Positions 1 to 5,225 of a stretch of 6,421 nt of DNA are shown here, piece by piece (the stretch's first letter is position 1; every line of letters starts with the position of its first letter). Origin of the DNA: Pseudomonadota bacterium (GTDB lineage: Bacteria > Myxococcota > Myxococcia > Myxococcales > Myxococcaceae). The stretch is taken from positions 1 to 6,421 of the forward strand of contig JAFADT010000462.1 of the NCBI GenBank assembly GCA_023424585.1, read 5' to 3'. Made by a program: the position numbers and the translations under genes. The notes under the pieces were generated by a model. The model was not told the DNA's origin and did no database searches. It saw only the letters and a list, made by a program, of their open reading frames with translations.

Positions 1-205
1 GCCCGGCCGCGCGGGCGGGCCCCGGGAGCGGGAGGACGGCCTGGCCGCCCCCTGACGGACGGAGCCTCCAGGGCCCTGGCGGGCCTCCAGCCTCCTTGCG
101 TTCCGCGAAACCCGGCGATACACCGTGCGCCTTCACATCGTGGCGGATCCACCCCCAGGTGGCGCCGCGGGTCTTCAAGCATCGTTTCGCAGGAGAGTCC
201 GTACC
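1..205. other. Leader/intergenic region with possible end of an upstream gene
   Basis: I see no complete gene here. On the plus strand, the frame starting at base 2 runs as 17 codons, all ending in G or C, to a TGA at 53-55. This could be the C-terminal tail of a gene starting left of the window, but the region is so GC-rich that this is weak evidence. A 12-bp perfect palindrome, CCAGGGCCCTGG, lies at 68-79, inside a pair of GCCTCCAG direct repeats (64-71 and 83-90). There is no T-tract to make it a convincing terminator. No good -35/-10 pair for the gene at 206 was found; TTCACA at 132-137 resembles a -35 but has no matching -10. Confidence 0.3.
191..197 (+). promoter_or_regulatory. Shine-Dalgarno of the small Cys3His protein
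   Basis: AGGAGAG lies 8 nt before the ATG at 206, a near-consensus ribosome binding site. It decides the start. The same frame is open upstream to a GTG at 125, but that codon has no Shine-Dalgarno and the intervening peptide does not resemble the rest of the protein. Confidence 0.8.
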
Positions 206-478
206 ATGGCCGAGGCCACCCAGACGACGAAGCTCACCCATTGGCCGCGCACCGCCAAGGGCGGCGGTAAGAAGGCGTGCACGGTGGAGGGCTGCAAGCG
301 CCCCTACCGCGCCAAGAGCTACTGCTTCTTCCACTTCAAGAAGTGGCGCCAGGGCGAGCTGCCCCACTCGCGCTACCGCGTGTGCTCCAAGCCGGAGTGC
401 CGCGCCAAGGTCGGCCCCAAGGCCGGCCTGTGCGAGAAGCACTACGCCGAGACCTACAAGAAGGAAGCGGCGGCCTAG
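206..478 (+). CDS. Small basic protein with two Cys3His putative zinc motifs
   Basis: The protein has 90 residues and I do not recognise a characterised family. It contains two similar motifs: C25-x4-C30-x9-C40-x2-H43 and C60-x4-C65-x10-C76-x2-H79. Each is a plausible four-ligand zinc site, so the protein looks like an internal duplication. By my count Lys/Arg outnumber Asp/Glu by about 14, with basic patches around residues 18-37 and 66-86, so nucleic-acid or ribosome binding is a reasonable inference. Motifs of the type C-x4-C-x(9-10)-C-x2-H also occur in small phage and HNH-associated proteins, but no HNH residues are seen here. There is no signal peptide or membrane segment, so it is probably cytoplasmic. 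It has its own strong Shine-Dalgarno and is convergent with the methyltransferase gene 37 bp downstream, so it is probably transcribed alone. I have an unverified recollection that myxobacterial relatives are labelled 'vegetative protein'. The coding call is firm; the function is unknown. Confidence 0.85.
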   Translation: MAEATQTTKLTHWPRTAKGGGKKACTVEGCKRPYRAKSYCFFHFKKWRQGELPHSRYRVCSKPECRAKVGPKAGLCEKHYAETYKKEAAA

Positions 479-515
479 GTCGCCCCGGCTGTTCGCGTGG
501 CGCCGGCCCTCCGCC

Positions 516-1256
516 TCACCCGCGGGAGGTCCCCGGCGCCACCGCGCGGCCCAGGTGCTTGAAGGCGTTGAGCCACAGCTCCGCCTCGCGCTGGGTCAGC
601 CGCGCGCGCATCAACGTCCGCTCCAGCTCATGCAGCACGTGCTCCGGCGCCTGCGGGTTGAGGAAGTCCGCCGCCAGCATCGCCGCGCGCATGCGCCCGC
701 TCAGCGCGTTGAGCGTCCCCAGCCGCGCGCCGGCCTCCTCTTCCGGCGGCGTCGCGGGCCCGGACGTCAGCCCCTGCCGGTGGCAGAGGTACAGGAGCAC
801 CGCGGAGGACTGCGCCAGGTTCATGGACGGCTGCACCTCCGACGTGGGGATGACGAGCAGGTCCTGGCAGTGGGTGAGGTCCTCGTCGGACAGCCCGCGC
901 TGCTCTCCACCGAACAAGAGCGCCACCCGCCCCCGCGTGCTCTCCTCCGCCAGCCGGCGCGCCGCGTCCTCCGGCGTCAGCGGCGTGCGCTTCTCCACCT
1001 GGGTGCGCGACGTGGTGCCCACGACATACACACAGTCCTCCAGGGCCGCCTGGAGGTCCGGCGCGACGCGCATGCCGGCGAGGATGTGGCCCCCCTTCAC
1101 GGCCATCTTCTGCGCGGCGCTGAAGTCCTGGACCACCGGCTCCGAGAGGACGAGACGTTCAAAACCGAAGTTCGCCATGACCCGGCAGACAGCCCCCAGG
1201 TTGTCGGGTGAACGGGTCTGATGAAGGACGACGGTCAGCTCCGCACCTGGACGCAT
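516..1256 (-). CDS. trmJ: TrmH/SpoU-family RNA 2'-O-methyltransferase, TrmJ-like
   Basis: This is a SAM-dependent RNA ribose methyltransferase of 246 residues, the usual TrmJ length. The SPOUT trefoil-knot motifs are present. Motif 1 is SPDNLGAVCRVM at 16-27 with the conserved Asn19 and Arg25. Motif 2 is FGGEQRGLSDEDL at 115-127. Motif 3 is IPTSEVQPSMNLAQS at 136-150. The C-terminal helix (about 205-238, including RARLTQREAELW) matches the extension seen in TrmJ after the knot domain. In Escherichia coli TrmJ makes Cm32/Um32 in the tRNA anticodon loop; the same substrate is inferred here, and another tRNA or rRNA target of the wider TrmH family cannot be excluded. The protein is cytoplasmic and probably dimeric. 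The start is ATG at 1254-1256; there is no Shine-Dalgarno, but TAAACT lies 7 nt upstream, so the mRNA may be leaderless. The gene is divergent from the lipoprotein gene and convergent with the small Cys3His gene. Confidence 0.85.
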   Translation of the reverse strand: MRPGAELTVVLHQTRSPDNLGAVCRVMANFGFERLVLSEPVVQDFSAAQKMAVKGGHILAGMRVAPDLQAALEDCVYVVGTTSRTQVEKRTPLTPEDAARRLAEESTRGRVALLFGGEQRGLSDEDLTHCQDLLVIPTSEVQPSMNLAQSSAVLLYLCHRQGLTSGPATPPEEEAGARLGTLNALSGRMRAAMLAADFLNPQAPEHVLHELERTLMRARLTQREAELWLNAFKHLGRAVAPGTSRG

Positions 1257-1263
1257 GCACCCG

Positions 1264-1269
1264 AGTTTA
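1264..1269 (-). promoter_or_regulatory. -10 element TAAACT for the methyltransferase gene
   Basis: Read on the minus strand, TAAACT fits TANNNT and lies exactly 7 nt before the ATG at 1256. Standard promoter geometry puts the transcription start at 1257 or 1256, so the message would be leaderless. This fits the lack of any Shine-Dalgarno. No -35 hexamer resembling TTGACA is present at 16-18 nt. Confidence 0.5.
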
Positions 1270-1294
1270 GCTGGTGGTGCGTCCGCGTGATCGG

Positions 1295-1300
1295 TATATT
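1295..1300 (+). promoter_or_regulatory. -10 element TATATT for the lipoprotein gene
   Basis: TATATT is a good sigma-70-type -10 and one of very few AT-rich hexamers in the region. It ends 7 nt before the ATG at 1308, predicting a start of transcription at 1307-1308 and a leaderless mRNA. There is no Shine-Dalgarno between it and the ATG, and the -35 region is not recognisable. It is flanked by a 5-bp inverted repeat, ATCGG (1290-1294) and CCGAT (1305-1309). Confidence 0.55.
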
Positions 1301-1307
1301 CCCGCCG

Positions 1308-1898
1308 ATGCGTCGCTGGGTCCCTGGCCTGCTCCTGTCGCTGTCACTGCTCACCACCGCGTGTGACGGCACGGGTGCGCCCGTGCGCTCCTCGCTCACG
1401 GCGCGGCAGGCGCTCAGCAGCACGCCGGAGGTGGTGGAGTTCGAGGCCCCGTCCGTCCGCCTGGAGCTCTTCCGGGACATCGCGCGCCAGTCGGAGCTAC
1501 AGGCCGGCCAGTCCGCGCAGGGCGTGGCGCTCTTCCCCATCATCCAGGGCAACGAGTTCGTCGCGGCGCCGGGCTTCGACGCGCGCGCGGACCTGCTCCA
1601 GCCGCCGGACGCGGGCAGCGGCCTGCAGTTCGTCTTCGACGCGCGGACGGGCGACCGTTGGCCGGAGGACCGGCGGGAGAGCCTGCAGGGCCTGTCGGAG
1701 CGCGAGGCCGCGGAGCTGGTGGCGCGCACGCTGCTGGCGCTGTGGGACATCCAGCCGGAGGGCGCGGTGCGGGTGGACCGGGCCGCGGGCGCGCCGTACG
1801 CGGTCGCCTACGTGGACGGGATCCTGCGGATCAACCCGGCGTTCCTCTATCTGGCCACGGCCTACGGTCCTGCTTCCATGGCGGCGGGCCTCCAGTAG
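1308..1898 (+). CDS. Putative lipoprotein of unknown function
   Basis: The protein has 196 residues. It starts with a textbook lipoprotein signal: two Arg at 2-3, a hydrophobic stretch at about 5-15, then LLTTAC with the candidate lipidated Cys19. Asp20 follows the Cys; in E. coli this would favour inner-membrane retention, but that rule may not hold in myxobacteria. The mature part (about 177 residues) has no cysteines, repeats or further membrane segments that I can see, and I recognise no family. Its C-terminal half carries a likely helix (about 132-151, rich in Glu, Ala and Leu) followed by an alternating hydrophobic segment (about 157-185). The frame is open upstream to an ATG at 1221, but that would overlap the methyltransferase start and bury the signal peptide. 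I chose 1308 because of the signal peptide and the -10 seven bases before it. Coding is well supported by GC-rich third positions; the role is unknown. Confidence 0.8.
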   Translation: MRRWVPGLLLSLSLLTTACDGTGAPVRSSLTARQALSSTPEVVEFEAPSVRLELFRDIARQSELQAGQSAQGVALFPIIQGNEFVAAPGFDARADLLQPPDAGSGLQFVFDARTGDRWPEDRRESLQGLSEREAAELVARTLLALWDIQPEGAVRVDRAAGAPYAVAYVDGILRINPAFLYLATAYGPASMAAGLQ

Positions 1899-1901
1899 AG
1901 T
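1896..1901 (+). promoter_or_regulatory. Possible -10 element TAGAGT upstream of purC
   Basis: TAGAGT fits TANNNT and includes the TAG stop of the lipoprotein gene. It would place a transcription start at about 1908, just before the ATG of the mini-ORF at 1912 and about 70 nt before the purC GTG. The -35 region is weak (CTTCCA at 1873-1878 with a 17-nt spacer). If real, purC has its own promoter; otherwise purC is read through from the lipoprotein promoter. Confidence 0.3.
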
Positions 1902-1911
1902 CGCGCGCCTC

Positions 1912-1980
1912 ATGAGCTGGCCCCGCTCCCGCCGCCTTCCGGCGGTCAGTGGCCGGGGCCGCGAGGCGCCTCCGACGTGA
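1912..1980 (+). CDS. Possible 22-codon upstream ORF coupled to purC
   Basis: A short ORF begins with ATG at 1912 and ends with TGA at 1978-1980. Its stop overlaps the purC GTG as GTGA. The peptide is rich in Arg, Pro and Ser with no recognisable motif, and only a weak GAG at 1898-1900 stands in for a Shine-Dalgarno. The start/stop overlap matches other junctions in this window and would allow ribosomes ending here to restart on purC. It may equally be a chance ORF in GC-rich DNA. Confidence 0.3.
   Translation: MSWPRSRRLPAVSGRGREAPPT
1932..1945 (+). promoter_or_regulatory. Short hairpin in the purC leader
   Basis: CCGCC (1932-1936), loop TTCC, then GGCGG (1941-1945) form a perfect 5-bp GC stem, with a possible sixth G-T pair outside. 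It lies inside the mini-ORF and 31 nt before the purC start. It could slow ribosomes or shape the leader, but such small stems are common by chance at this GC content. Confidence 0.2.
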
Positions 1981-2933
1981 ACACCTCCGCCCTCCACGCG
2001 CAACTCACCCACACCCTGCGTCAGACGGACCTGCCGTCGCTCGGCACGCCCTACAAGGGCAAGGTTCGCGACACGTACCGCAAGGGCGACACGCTCATCC
2101 TGGTGACGAGCGACCGCCTCTCCGCGTTCGACCACGTGCTCACCACCATCCCCTTCAAGGGCGAGGTGCTGAACCGCCTGGCGGCCTTCTGGTTCGACCG
2201 CACGAAGCACATCGTCCCCAACCACGTGCTGGACGTGCCGGACCCGAACGTCACCGTGGCCCGCGCCTGCCAGCCCTTCTCCGTGGAGGTGGTGGTGCGC
2301 GGCTACCTCACGGGCAGCCTGTGGCGCGACTACGAGAAGGGCACGCACACCGCCTACGGCGTCCCCTTCGCCGAAGGGCTGCGCAAGGACAGCGCGTTCG
2401 AGACCCCCATCCTCACGCCGTCCACCAAGGCCGAGTATGGCCAGCACGACGAGCCCATCTCCGAGGCGGAGCTCCTGTCGCGAGGGCTGGCCACGCCGCG
2501 CGACTGGGCCCGCATCACGGAGGCCGCCCGGGGCCTGTTCCTCGAGGGCCAGAAGTGGGCGCGCACGCGCGGCCTCATCCTGGTGGATACGAAGTACGAG
2601 TTCGGGAAGGTCGGCGACGAGCTCTACGTCATCGACGAGATGCACACCCCGGACTCCAGCCGCTACTGGGTGGCGGACGAGTACGCGTCACGCTTCGCCA
2701 AGGGCGAGGACCAGAAGATGTTGGACAAGGAGAACATCCGCCAGTGGCTCATCCGCGAGCGGAACTTCTCCGGCCACGGCGCGGTGCCCGCCATCCCGGA
2801 CGACGTGCGCGTGGACCTGGCCACCAAGTACGTGGCCGCCTACGAGCGCATCACCGGCACGTCCCTCGCGCTGACGCCCGGGGACGTGCACTCCCGCATC
2901 GAGGGGCACCTGCGGGCGAAGGGCTACCTCTAG
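1977..2933 (+). CDS. purC: Phosphoribosylaminoimidazole-succinocarboxamide synthase
   Basis: SAICAR synthetase joins CAIR and L-aspartate using ATP in de novo purine synthesis, in the cytoplasm. The 318 residues hold the family landmarks. GKVRDTY (28-34) is the N-terminal nucleotide-binding strand. TSDRLSAFD (44-52) follows. VEVVVRGYLTGS (103-114) is the first family signature, LVDTKYEFG (202-210) the second, and IDEMHTPDSSRYW (219-231) lines the active site. The length and the large insertion after the first signature match the longer form typified by yeast Ade1 (about 306 residues), not the roughly 237-residue E. coli form. The start is GTG, with GAGG at 1963-1966, 10 nt upstream. The product of this enzyme is the substrate of PurB, encoded convergently 22 bp away. 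No purine-riboswitch fold or obvious operator was seen in the leader. Confidence 0.96.
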   Translation: MNTSALHAQLTHTLRQTDLPSLGTPYKGKVRDTYRKGDTLILVTSDRLSAFDHVLTTIPFKGEVLNRLAAFWFDRTKHIVPNHVLDVPDPNVTVARACQPFSVEVVVRGYLTGSLWRDYEKGTHTAYGVPFAEGLRKDSAFETPILTPSTKAEYGQHDEPISEAELLSRGLATPRDWARITEAARGLFLEGQKWARTRGLILVDTKYEFGKVGDELYVIDEMHTPDSSRYWVADEYASRFAKGEDQKMLDKENIRQWLIRERNFSGHGAVPAIPDDVRVDLATKYVAAYERITGTSLALTPGDVHSRIEGHLRAKGYL

Positions 2934-2948
2934 CCCCCTCGCCCCTGG

Positions 2949-2970
2949 GGCCGCGCTAGCTGGCGCGGCC
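2949..2970. terminator. Hairpin between convergent purC and purB
   Basis: GGCCGCGC (2949-2956) and GCGCGGCC (2963-2970) form a perfect 8-bp GC stem around the 6-nt loop TAGCTG. It starts 16 bp after the purC stop and contains the purB stop codon (2956-2958). A smaller CCCC-T-GGGG inverted repeat abuts it at 2942-2950. There is no T-tract on either strand, so it is not a classical intrinsic terminator. A bidirectional barrier or 3'-end stabiliser is an inference. Confidence 0.4.
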
Positions 2971-4269
2971 GAAGACGCGCTGGAACACCGCGTCCATCTG
3001 GCGCGTGTGGTAGCCCGGAGAGAAGCAGTCGGAGACCTCCTCGGGCGTCATCATCTTGAGCAGGTCCGCGTCGTTGAGCAGGGCCTGCCGGAAGTCCACG
3101 CCCTCCTCGAACATCTTCATCGCGTTGCGCTGGACGACGACGTACGCGGCCTGCCGGTCCATGCCCTTGCGCGCGAGCTCCAGGAGCAGGCGCTGCGAGT
3201 TCACCACGCCGCCCAGCAGGTCCAGGTTCTTCCGCATCTGCTCCGGGTAGACGCGCATGTTCTCCACCAGGCCCGCGAAGCGGTGGAGCATGAAGTCCAG
3301 CAGGATGGTGGCGTCCGGCCCGATCACGCGCTCCACGGACGAGTGCGAGATGTCCCGCTCGTGCCACAGCGCCACGTCCTCCATGGCGCTCACCGCGTAG
3401 CCGCGAAGCAGGCGCGCGAGGCCCGTGAGGTTCTCCGACAGGATGGGGTTGCGCTTGTGCGGCATGGCGCTGCTGCCCTTCTGTCCCGGCGTGAAGGGCT
3501 CCTCCGCCTCACGCACCTCCGTGCGCTGGAGGTGGCGGATCTCCACGGCGAACTTCTCCAGGCTCGCGCCCACCAGGGCGATGGCGGTGAAGAACTCCGC
3601 GTGCCGGTCGCGCTGCACCACCTGGCTGGAGGCGGGCGCGGGCTGGAGGCCCAGCTTCTGGCAGACGTGCTCCTCCACCGACGGCGGCAGGTGCGCGAAC
3701 GTGCCCACCGCGCCGGAGATCTTGCCCACGGCGATGGTGTCGCGCGCGTGCAGCAGGCGCGCGCGGCCCCGGCGCAGCTCGTCGTACCAGATGGCCAGCT
3801 TGTGCCCGAAGGTGATGGGCTCCGCGTGGATGCCGTGGCTGCGGCCCATCTGCAGCGTGTGCTTGTGCTCGAAGGCGCGCTTCTCCACCGCGGCCATCAC
3901 GCGGTCCAGGCCCTTGAGCAGCAGGTCCAGGGCGTCGCGCAGGGTGAGCCCCAGCGACGTGTCCAGCACGTCCGACGACGTCATGCCCAGGTGCAGCCAG
4001 CGGGCGCTGGGCCCCACGCGCTCCTCCACGAAGGTGAGGAAGGCGATGACGTCGTGCTTGGTGGTGCGTTCGATCTCCTCGATGCGCGCGGCGTCCGCCT
4101 CGGTGAAGTCACCGGCGCGGGCGAGGCAGTCCTCCAGCGCGTCCTTGGGGGCGAGGCCTTGCGCGACCATGCCCTCCAGCGCGGCGAGCTCCACGTCGCG
4201 CCAGCGGCGGTAGCGGGCGACGTCGGACCAGAGGGCGGCCATTTCGGGACGGCTGTAGCGTGGAATCAC
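2956..4269 (-). CDS. purB: Adenylosuccinate lyase
   Basis: PurB cleaves SAICAR to AICAR and adenylosuccinate to AMP, releasing fumarate each time. The 437 residues fit the shorter (about 430-residue) Bacillus-type enzyme rather than the 456-residue E. coli type, and the N-terminus [10 protein letters not shown] is close to that class. Landmarks include TTKHDVIAF (69-77), [12 protein letters not shown] (94-105), [10 protein letters not shown] (142-151) with the catalytic-region histidines, and the fumarase/aspartase superfamily signature [11 protein letters not shown] (265-275), which carries the catalytic serine loop. [12 protein letters not shown] (300-311) follows. The superfamily works as a cytoplasmic homotetramer. 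The start is GTG at 4269, within GTGA shared with the stop of the binding-protein gene upstream, and it has a good Shine-Dalgarno. It is therefore translationally coupled to an operon of envelope genes and not grouped with other pur genes on its own strand. Confidence 0.96.
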   Translation of the reverse strand: MIPRYSRPEMAALWSDVARYRRWRDVELAALEGMVAQGLAPKDALEDCLARAGDFTEADAARIEEIERTTKHDVIAFLTFVEERVGPSARWLHLGMTSSDVLDTSLGLTLRDALDLLLKGLDRVMAAVEKRAFEHKHTLQMGRSHGIHAEPITFGHKLAIWYDELRRGRARLLHARDTIAVGKISGAVGTFAHLPPSVEEHVCQKLGLQPAPASSQVVQRDRHAEFFTAIALVGASLEKFAVEIRHLQRTEVREAEEPFTPGQKGSSAMPHKRNPILSENLTGLARLLRGYAVSAMEDVALWHERDISHSSVERVIGPDATILLDFMLHRFAGLVENMRVYPEQMRKNLDLLGGVVNSQRLLLELARKGMDRQAAYVVVQRNAMKMFEEGVDFRQALLNDADLLKMMTPEEVSDCFSPGYHTRQMDAVFQRVFGRAS

Positions 4270-5225
4270 TCGTAGACCTTCACGGCAAAGTCCCGGCGCG
4301 CCGCGAACCGGAGCACTTCCAGCGCGACGTCACAGGACGGACCTGACTTCTTCGCGGCGGTGAGGTTGAACGAGAGGTCCAGGCCTTCGGGCCGCGCCAC
4401 CGCCAGCGCGCCGGGGTCGACCTTCTCGAGGAGGATCCTGTTCGCCAGCCGCCCTGCCTGCTGACCGAGCGCCACCGGGGCCGGCGTGAGGGCCAGCGTC
4501 GCCCCCTCCTTCACCTGGCTGGCCGTGAGCGCCACCAGCGGCACCTTGCGGGAGGTGCTGAAGGCGATGAGCGCCTGGACGACGGAGGCGTTGCCCACGG
4601 TCTTGTCCGCAACCATCAAGAGGCCGTCGACCTTCCCCGCCGCGCCCTCCAGCACCTCGCCCACCCGCTCCTGCGCCTCCACGGCCAGCGGGACGATGGT
4701 GAGCCCCAGGGCCGAGCCAGCGGAGCGGGCCTGCGCCACCGCGCCCGCCGAGGAGCGCGGGTCGTGCAGGATGCCCACCCGCTTCGCGCCCGGAGCCACG
4801 GCCTTGAGCGCGGCCAGCTCCGGCCCGAAGTCGCTGGTGAGCGCGATGCCGGTGACGTTGGACGCCTCCAGGCCGTACTTCTCGTGGTACGGCACCATGG
4901 CGAAGAGCACGGGAATGCCCTCGCCCAGCGAGCGGCGCGCGGCGTTGGCCGCCAGCGGGCCCAGCGCGAGCACCAGCGCGGGCTTCTGCGCCGCCAGCGA
5001 CTTGAAGACGCGCGCGGCCTCCGTGGGGCTCTCCTCCAGGGTCAGCTCGGTGACGTCCGCGCGGACCTCGGACATGAAGCCGGCGAGGAAGGAGGCGTAC
5101 GGCGCCAGGCTCGAGGACTTCACGGCCACGACGCGCGGCCGGGCAGGACTGCGCTGCGAGGCCTGCGCGAGGGCGACAGCGGGCAGGAGGAGCGTGAGGA
5201 GCGCGAGCCTCCGGAGGGTCGTCAT
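4266..5225 (-). CDS. ABC-type substrate-binding protein (TrpX-like family), orphan
   Basis: The protein has 319 residues with a Sec signal peptide: Arg5-Arg6, a hydrophobic core at about 7-19, and a likely signal peptidase I site after A18-L19-A20. The mature part looks like the ABC substrate-binding family that includes TrpX. It has a first alpha/beta lobe starting VVAVKSSSLAPY (32-43), then LVLALGPLAANAA (84-96), IPVLFAMV (104-111), SNVTGIALTSDF (122-133) and VGILHDPRSS (150-159). A second lobe includes VDGLLMVADKTV (199-210) and VPLVALTASQVKEG (228-241). Such proteins bind a small ligand in the periplasm, usually for an ABC importer. No permease or ATPase gene is in view, so it may be a sensor or serve a remote transporter; the ligand cannot be read from sequence. 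A longer frame reaches upstream, but the ATG at 5225 gives the signal peptide and sits in an ATGA overlap with the preceding gene. No Shine-Dalgarno is evident, so it probably depends on coupling. Confidence 0.85.
   Translation of the reverse strand: MTTLRRLALLTLLLPAVALAQASQRSPARPRVVAVKSSSLAPYASFLAGFMSEVRADVTELTLEESPTEAARVFKSLAAQKPALVLALGPLAANAARRSLGEGIPVLFAMVPYHEKYGLEASNVTGIALTSDFGPELAALKAVAPGAKRVGILHDPRSSAGAVAQARSAGSALGLTIVPLAVEAQERVGEVLEGAAGKVDGLLMVADKTVGNASVVQALIAFSTSRKVPLVALTASQVKEGATLALTPAPVALGQQAGRLANRILLEKVDPGALAVARPEGLDLSFNLTAAKKSGPSCDVALEVLRFAARRDFAVKVYE
4277..4281 (-). promoter_or_regulatory. Shine-Dalgarno of purB
   Basis: GAAGG, read on the minus strand, lies 7 nt before the GTG start of purB and inside the last codons of the binding-protein gene. 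It supports the GTG at 4269 as the start and suggests purB can also recruit ribosomes independently of coupling. Confidence 0.6.

Noticed and set aside
64..90. GCCTCCAG direct repeats around the palindrome CCAGGGCCCTGG as an operator or attachment site
   Set aside because: There is no nearby integrase, regulator or promoter, and short GC-rich repeats are expected here.
77..101. Possible sigma-54 promoter (TGGC then TTGC) before the Cys3His gene
   Set aside because: The gap between the GG and GC elements is 18 bp instead of the fixed 10 bp, so the geometry is wrong.
485..506. CCGGC/GCCGG inverted repeat in the 37-bp gap between the convergent Cys3His and methyltransferase genes
   Set aside because: The stem is only 5 bp with a 12-nt loop and no T-tract, so it is not distinguishable from chance in GC-rich DNA.
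96..1211. 371-codon plus-strand ORF across the Cys3His and methyltransferase genes
   Set aside because: It overlaps two well-supported genes on opposite strands and reads as Arg/Pro/Ala-rich filler without motifs.
1221..1307. Upstream ATG extension of the lipoprotein
   Set aside because: It would bury the signal peptide behind 29 non-hydrophobic residues and overlap the 5' end of the methyltransferase gene. The ATG at 1308 has the lipoprotein signal and the -10 spacing.
1497..2645. 382-codon minus-strand ORF opposite the lipoprotein and purC genes
   Set aside because: It runs antisense to purC, whose protein motifs are unmistakable. Its product is low-complexity, as expected of a mirror frame in GC-rich coding DNA.
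1949..2959. 336-codon plus-strand ORF overlapping purC in another frame
   Set aside because: Its composition is extreme (Arg, Gly, Pro, His) with no domain, and the purC frame explains the sequence fully.
3007..4275. 422-codon plus-strand ORF opposite purB
   Set aside because: It covers almost exactly the purB gene in antisense, has no recognisable domain and is rich in His, Arg, Val and Leu from reversed codons. It is a shadow of purB.
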